Part shown: positions 61,064-64,000 of the stretch, piece by piece
Layout of the letters: every line of letters starts with the position of its first letter
Position numbering within the stretch: position 1 is the stretch's first letter
NCBI RefSeq assembly: GCF_001971785.1
Contig: NZ_CP019389.1
Location: 2,243,001 to 2,307,000, forward strand
Length of the DNA stretch: 64,000 bases
Source of the DNA: Seonamhaeicola sp. S2-3
Lineage (GTDB): Bacteria > Bacteroidota > Bacteroidia > Flavobacteriales > Flavobacteriaceae
Reading direction: 5' to 3'
Program-made: the position numbers and the translations under genes
The notes under the pieces: model-generated
The model's database searches: none
The model's input: only the letters and a program-made list of their open reading frames with translations
Told to the model about the DNA's origin: nothing

Positions 61064-64000
61064 ATGTATAAAATCAAGTTTTTATTCGGTCTCATACTAT
61101 CAATTTTAAGTTTTAATATAACAATCTCTCAAAATAAATCTGATAGGCAGAACGAGTCGAAGCCAAATATCATTTTTATTTTAACAGATGATCAACGTTT
61201 TGACGCTATTGGTTATGCTGGAAATAAATTTGTTGAAACTCCAGAAATGGATAATTTAGCAAATTCTGGAACTTATTTCCATACAGCTATTGCAACTACC
61301 CCAATTTGTGCCGCTAGTAGAGCTACTCTTTGGACAGGTTTGTATGAACGCTCACATAATTACAATTTCCAAACAGGAAATATACGAGAGGAATATATGG
61401 CAAACTCCTACCCAACACTTTTAAGGAATAATGGATATTATACAGGTTTTTTTGGAAAGTATGGTGTACGTTATAATGGTCTAGAGAAACAATTTGATGA
61501 ATACGAGTCTTATGACCGAAATAATCGTTATAAAGATAGAAGAGGTTATTATTACAAAACCATAGATAAAGATACAGTACATTTAACAAGATATACAGGC
61601 CAACAAGCATTAGATTTTATTGAAAAAAATGCAACCAATAAAAAGCCTTTTTGTTTATCGTTAAGCTTTAGTGCGCCTCATGCTCATGATGGTGCCCCAG
61701 AACAATATTTTTGGCAAAATACAACAGATAATTTGTTGGAAGATACAACCATTCCTGAACCAGAATTAGCAGATGAAAAGTATTTTTTAGCGCAACCAAA
61801 AATTGTTAGAGATGGTTTTAATAGATTACGTTGGACATGGCGGTATGATACCCCAGAAAAATATCAGCACAGTTTAAAAGGTTACTACCGAATGATTTCT
61901 GGAATAGATTTAGAAATTAAAAAGATTAGAAACAAGCTAAAAGAAAAAGGCGTAGATAAAAATACAGTTATAATTCTAATGGGAGATAACGGTTATTTTT
62001 TAGGAGAACGTCAACTTGCTGGCAAATGGCTAATGTATGATAATTCTATACGAGTTCCTTTAATTATTTATGATCCCAGAGCAAATAACCATCAAGATGT
62101 AAAAGATATGGTGCTAAATGTAGATATACCATCAACAATTGCAGATATTGCAGGAATTGAAGCACCAAAAACTTGGCAAGGTAAAAGCTTGTTGCCAATT
62201 GTAAATCAAGAAACTAATACTATTGGTAGAGATACTATTTTAATAGAGCATATTTGGGACTTTAGTGAAATACCACCAAGTGAAGGTGTACGTACTCAAG
62301 AATGGAAATACTTTAGATACGTTAATGATAAATCTATTGAAGAACTTTATAATTTAAAGAAAGATCCACTAGAAACTAAAAATTTAATAGGAAAGAAAAA
62401 ATACCAAGAAGTAGCTAAAAAGTTAAGGGCAAAATTAGATGAATTAATTGCAAAAAATAGCGATAAATACAGAAAAGGACCAACAGATTTAACAGTAGAG
62501 TTAATTAGAGAGCCAGAAACCGAAGTTGAAATATTCGATTTAAAACCAGAGTTTGGTTGGACGGTACCTATTGAATCCAAATTTCAAAATGCTTATCAAA
62601 TTTTGGTGGCTTCAAGTGAGTCTAAAATCAATGCTAATAATGGCGATGTTTGGGATAGTAATAGAGTAGCTTCTAGTCAGTCAACCAATGTAGAATATAA
62701 AGGAAAACCTCTTGAAATTGGAAAAACTTATTTCTGGAAAGTTAGAATTTGGGATCAAGAAAATAGATTAGTAGACTATTCTAAAGTTCAAAAATTCACA
62801 ATCGGTAAAAGTGATAGCTATATCATTTCAACAGAAAATAAATTTCAAATTGATAGTATAAAGCCTGTGAATTTTGAAAAACGTGGTGATTTTTACTTTA
62901 TAGATTTTGGAAAAGCAGCATTTGCTACCATGAATTTTACATATAAAGCAAAAACACCTCACACACTTACTGTGAGAGTAGGTGAAATGTTAGATGATAA
63001 AGGTAATGTAAATAGAACCCCTCCAACCAAGAGTAATATAAGATATCAAGAGCTTAAAGTTGATGTCAAACCTGGGCAAACAGAATATCAAATTAAAGTT
63101 CATACAGACGAGAGAAATACAAGACCAAATAAGGCTATTCCTCTACCAGAAGGCTTTCCCCCTTTAGTGCCATTTAGGTATGCCGAAATTGAAGGTTTTG
63201 AAGGAGAACTTGAAGCCAACAATTTTACACAGCTCGCATTTCATACCTATTGGGATGAAGAGGCAAGTAGCTTTAATAGTAATAATAATATCTTAAATCA
63301 AGTTTGGGATTTATGTAAATACTCTATAAAAGCTACAACATTTAACGGACTTTATGTAGATGGAGACAGAGAACGTATACCTTATGAGGCAGACGCTTAC
63401 TTAAATCAATTAAGTCATTATACTACAGATAGGGAATATGCAATGGCAAGACGTACCATAGAATATTTCATGAAACACCCAACATGGCCTACAGAATGGC
63501 AGCAACATGTCCCTTTATTGATTTATGCAGATTATATGTATACTGGTAATACAGAATTAATAGAGCGTTATTATGAAGCACTAAAGCATAAATCACTTTA
63601 TGAACTTTCAAACGAAGATGGTTTAATAACATCTACAAAAGTAGATGCAGCATTTATGAAAAAACTAGGTTTCCCCGAAGGCTATAAGAAACCATTAACA
63701 GATATAGTTGATTGGCCAGGAAAAAACTTTGCAGGAAGTAAAACCAAAGGTGAACGCGACGGATTTGTATTTAAGCCATACAGTACTGTAATTAATTCAT
63801 TCTTTTACGAGAATATGAAAATTATGGCTGAGTTTTCTAAAATTTTAGGCAAAACAGAAGATGCTTTAGATTTTGAATACAGAGCAGCAAAAGCAAAAAA
63901 AGCGGTTAACGAACAAATGTTTGATAAAGAACGTGGTATTTACGTAGATGGTATAGGAACAGATCACGCATCTTTGCATGCTAATATGATGCCATTAGCA
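61064..64000 (+). CDS. Sulfatase fused to GH78 alpha-L-rhamnosidase (partial, runs off window end)
   Basis: The open frame runs 979 codons without a stop to the window edge. Residues 1-22 are a signal peptide. Residues of about 34-470 are a type I sulfatase: TDDQ with Asp42-Asp43 for calcium, and Cys82 in [11 protein letters not shown] as the formylglycine site, plus GDNGYFLGE and the GKWLMYDN segment. Residues of about 485-585 match the Ig-like N-domain of bacterial rhamnosidases, and the rest is GH78, with [15 protein letters not shown] near residue 766 containing the expected acidic residues. One protein could remove sulfate from rhamnose and then cleave it. A similar bimodular enzyme is known, from memory, in the ulvan locus of Formosa agariphila. 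The C-terminus lies outside the window. Confidence 0.9.
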   Translation, partial: MYKIKFLFGLILSILSFNITISQNKSDRQNESKPNIIFILTDDQRFDAIGYAGNKFVETPEMDNLANSGTYFHTAIATTPICAASRATLWTGLYERSHNYNFQTGNIREEYMANSYPTLLRNNGYYTGFFGKYGVRYNGLEKQFDEYESYDRNNRYKDRRGYYYKTIDKDTVHLTRYTGQQALDFIEKNATNKKPFCLSLSFSAPHAHDGAPEQYFWQNTTDNLLEDTTIPEPELADEKYFLAQPKIVRDGFNRLRWTWRYDTPEKYQHSLKGYYRMISGIDLEIKKIRNKLKEKGVDKNTVIILMGDNGYFLGERQLAGKWLMYDNSIRVPLIIYDPRANNHQDVKDMVLNVDIPSTIADIAGIEAPKTWQGKSLLPIVNQETNTIGRDTILIEHIWDFSEIPPSEGVRTQEWKYFRYVNDKSIEELYNLKKDPLETKNLIGKKKYQEVAKKLRAKLDELIAKNSDKYRKGPTDLTVELIREPETEVEIFDLKPEFGWTVPIESKFQNAYQILVASSESKINANNGDVWDSNRVASSQSTNVEYKGKPLEIGKTYFWKVRIWDQENRLVDYSKVQKFTIGKSDSYIISTENKFQIDSIKPVNFEKRGDFYFIDFGKAAFATMNFTYKAKTPHTLTVRVGEMLDDKGNVNRTPPTKSNIRYQELKVDVKPGQTEYQIKVHTDERNTRPNKAIPLPEGFPPLVPFRYAEIEGFEGELEANNFTQLAFHTYWDEEASSFNSNNNILNQVWDLCKYSIKATTFNGLYVDGDRERIPYEADAYLNQLSHYTTDREYAMARRTIEYFMKHPTWPTEWQQHVPLLIYADYMYTGNTELIERYYEALKHKSLYELSNEDGLITSTKVDAAFMKKLGFPEGYKKPLTDIVDWPGKNFAGSKTKGERDGFVFKPYSTVINSFFYENMKIMAEFSKILGKTEDALDFEYRAAKAKKAVNEQMFDKERGIYVDGIGTDHASLHANMMPLA

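Noticed and set aside
1-64000. CRISPR arrays, tRNA or rRNA genes, intact transposons, attachment sites
   Set aside because: I looked for regularly spaced repeats, cloverleaf-type sequence and transposase motifs and found none that I could support.

Overview
The window looks like a marine member of the Bacteroidota, most likely Flavobacteriaceae. The DNA is AT-rich, two gene sets carry SusC/SusD outer-membrane pairs, most enzymes have Sec or lipoprotein signals, there is a GldA/F/G-type ABC exporter, and promoter elements match the TAnnTTTG type. Nearly every gene lies on the + strand. I see no tRNA, rRNA, CRISPR array or intact insertion sequence.

Region 1 (1-42928) is a large alpha-mannose-targeting locus. 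It holds two GH38 and four GH92 alpha-mannosidases, a SusC/SusD pair with two accessory surface lipoproteins, two sugar:proton MFS transporters, two mannose-6-phosphate isomerases (one fused to a kinase-like domain), a GxGYxYP-family lipoprotein, and LacI and GntR regulators. The central block (19984-34007) reads as one operon behind a perfect 14-bp LacI-type palindrome. Besides mannosidases and a transporter it encodes an SDR dehydrogenase, a beta-propeller lactonase, a mannonate dehydratase and an RraA-type aldolase. Together these could form an oxidative, non-phosphorylating route from mannose through mannonolactone and mannonate to 2-keto-3-deoxygluconate and then pyruvate plus a C3 aldehyde. 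In the same operon is an unexplained trio: a solute-binding-protein fold with no signal peptide, an enoyl-CoA hydratase and a class III CoA transferase. Three of the four GH92 enzymes have Gln where ordinary GH92 alpha-mannosidases have the catalytic-acid Glu. No endo-mannanase is visible, so the locus as seen is exo-acting, possibly on mannosyl-phosphate or N-glycan-type material; its left end is cut by the window.

Region 2 (42929-48055) separates the two polysaccharide loci. It holds a frameshifted tyrosine-recombinase remnant and then a four-gene GldA/GldF/GldG/DUF4340 exporter set with visibly higher G+C than its flanks, which suggests an inserted segment.

Region 3 (48056-64000, continuing past the end) starts a second locus: a GntR regulator with a periplasmic-binding-protein-like sensor, two tandem SusC/SusD pairs, a DUF1735-type lipoprotein, and a sulfatase fused to a GH78 alpha-L-rhamnosidase. 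This points to a sulfated rhamnose polymer such as ulvan. Four copies of a direct-repeat motif, CAGGAYAGNRCAGGATA, lie only in the regulatory gaps of this region (48068, 49432, 60811, 60940) and are good candidates for the operator of the local GntR protein.

All calls come from reading the sequence and recalling family motifs. No database search was run.
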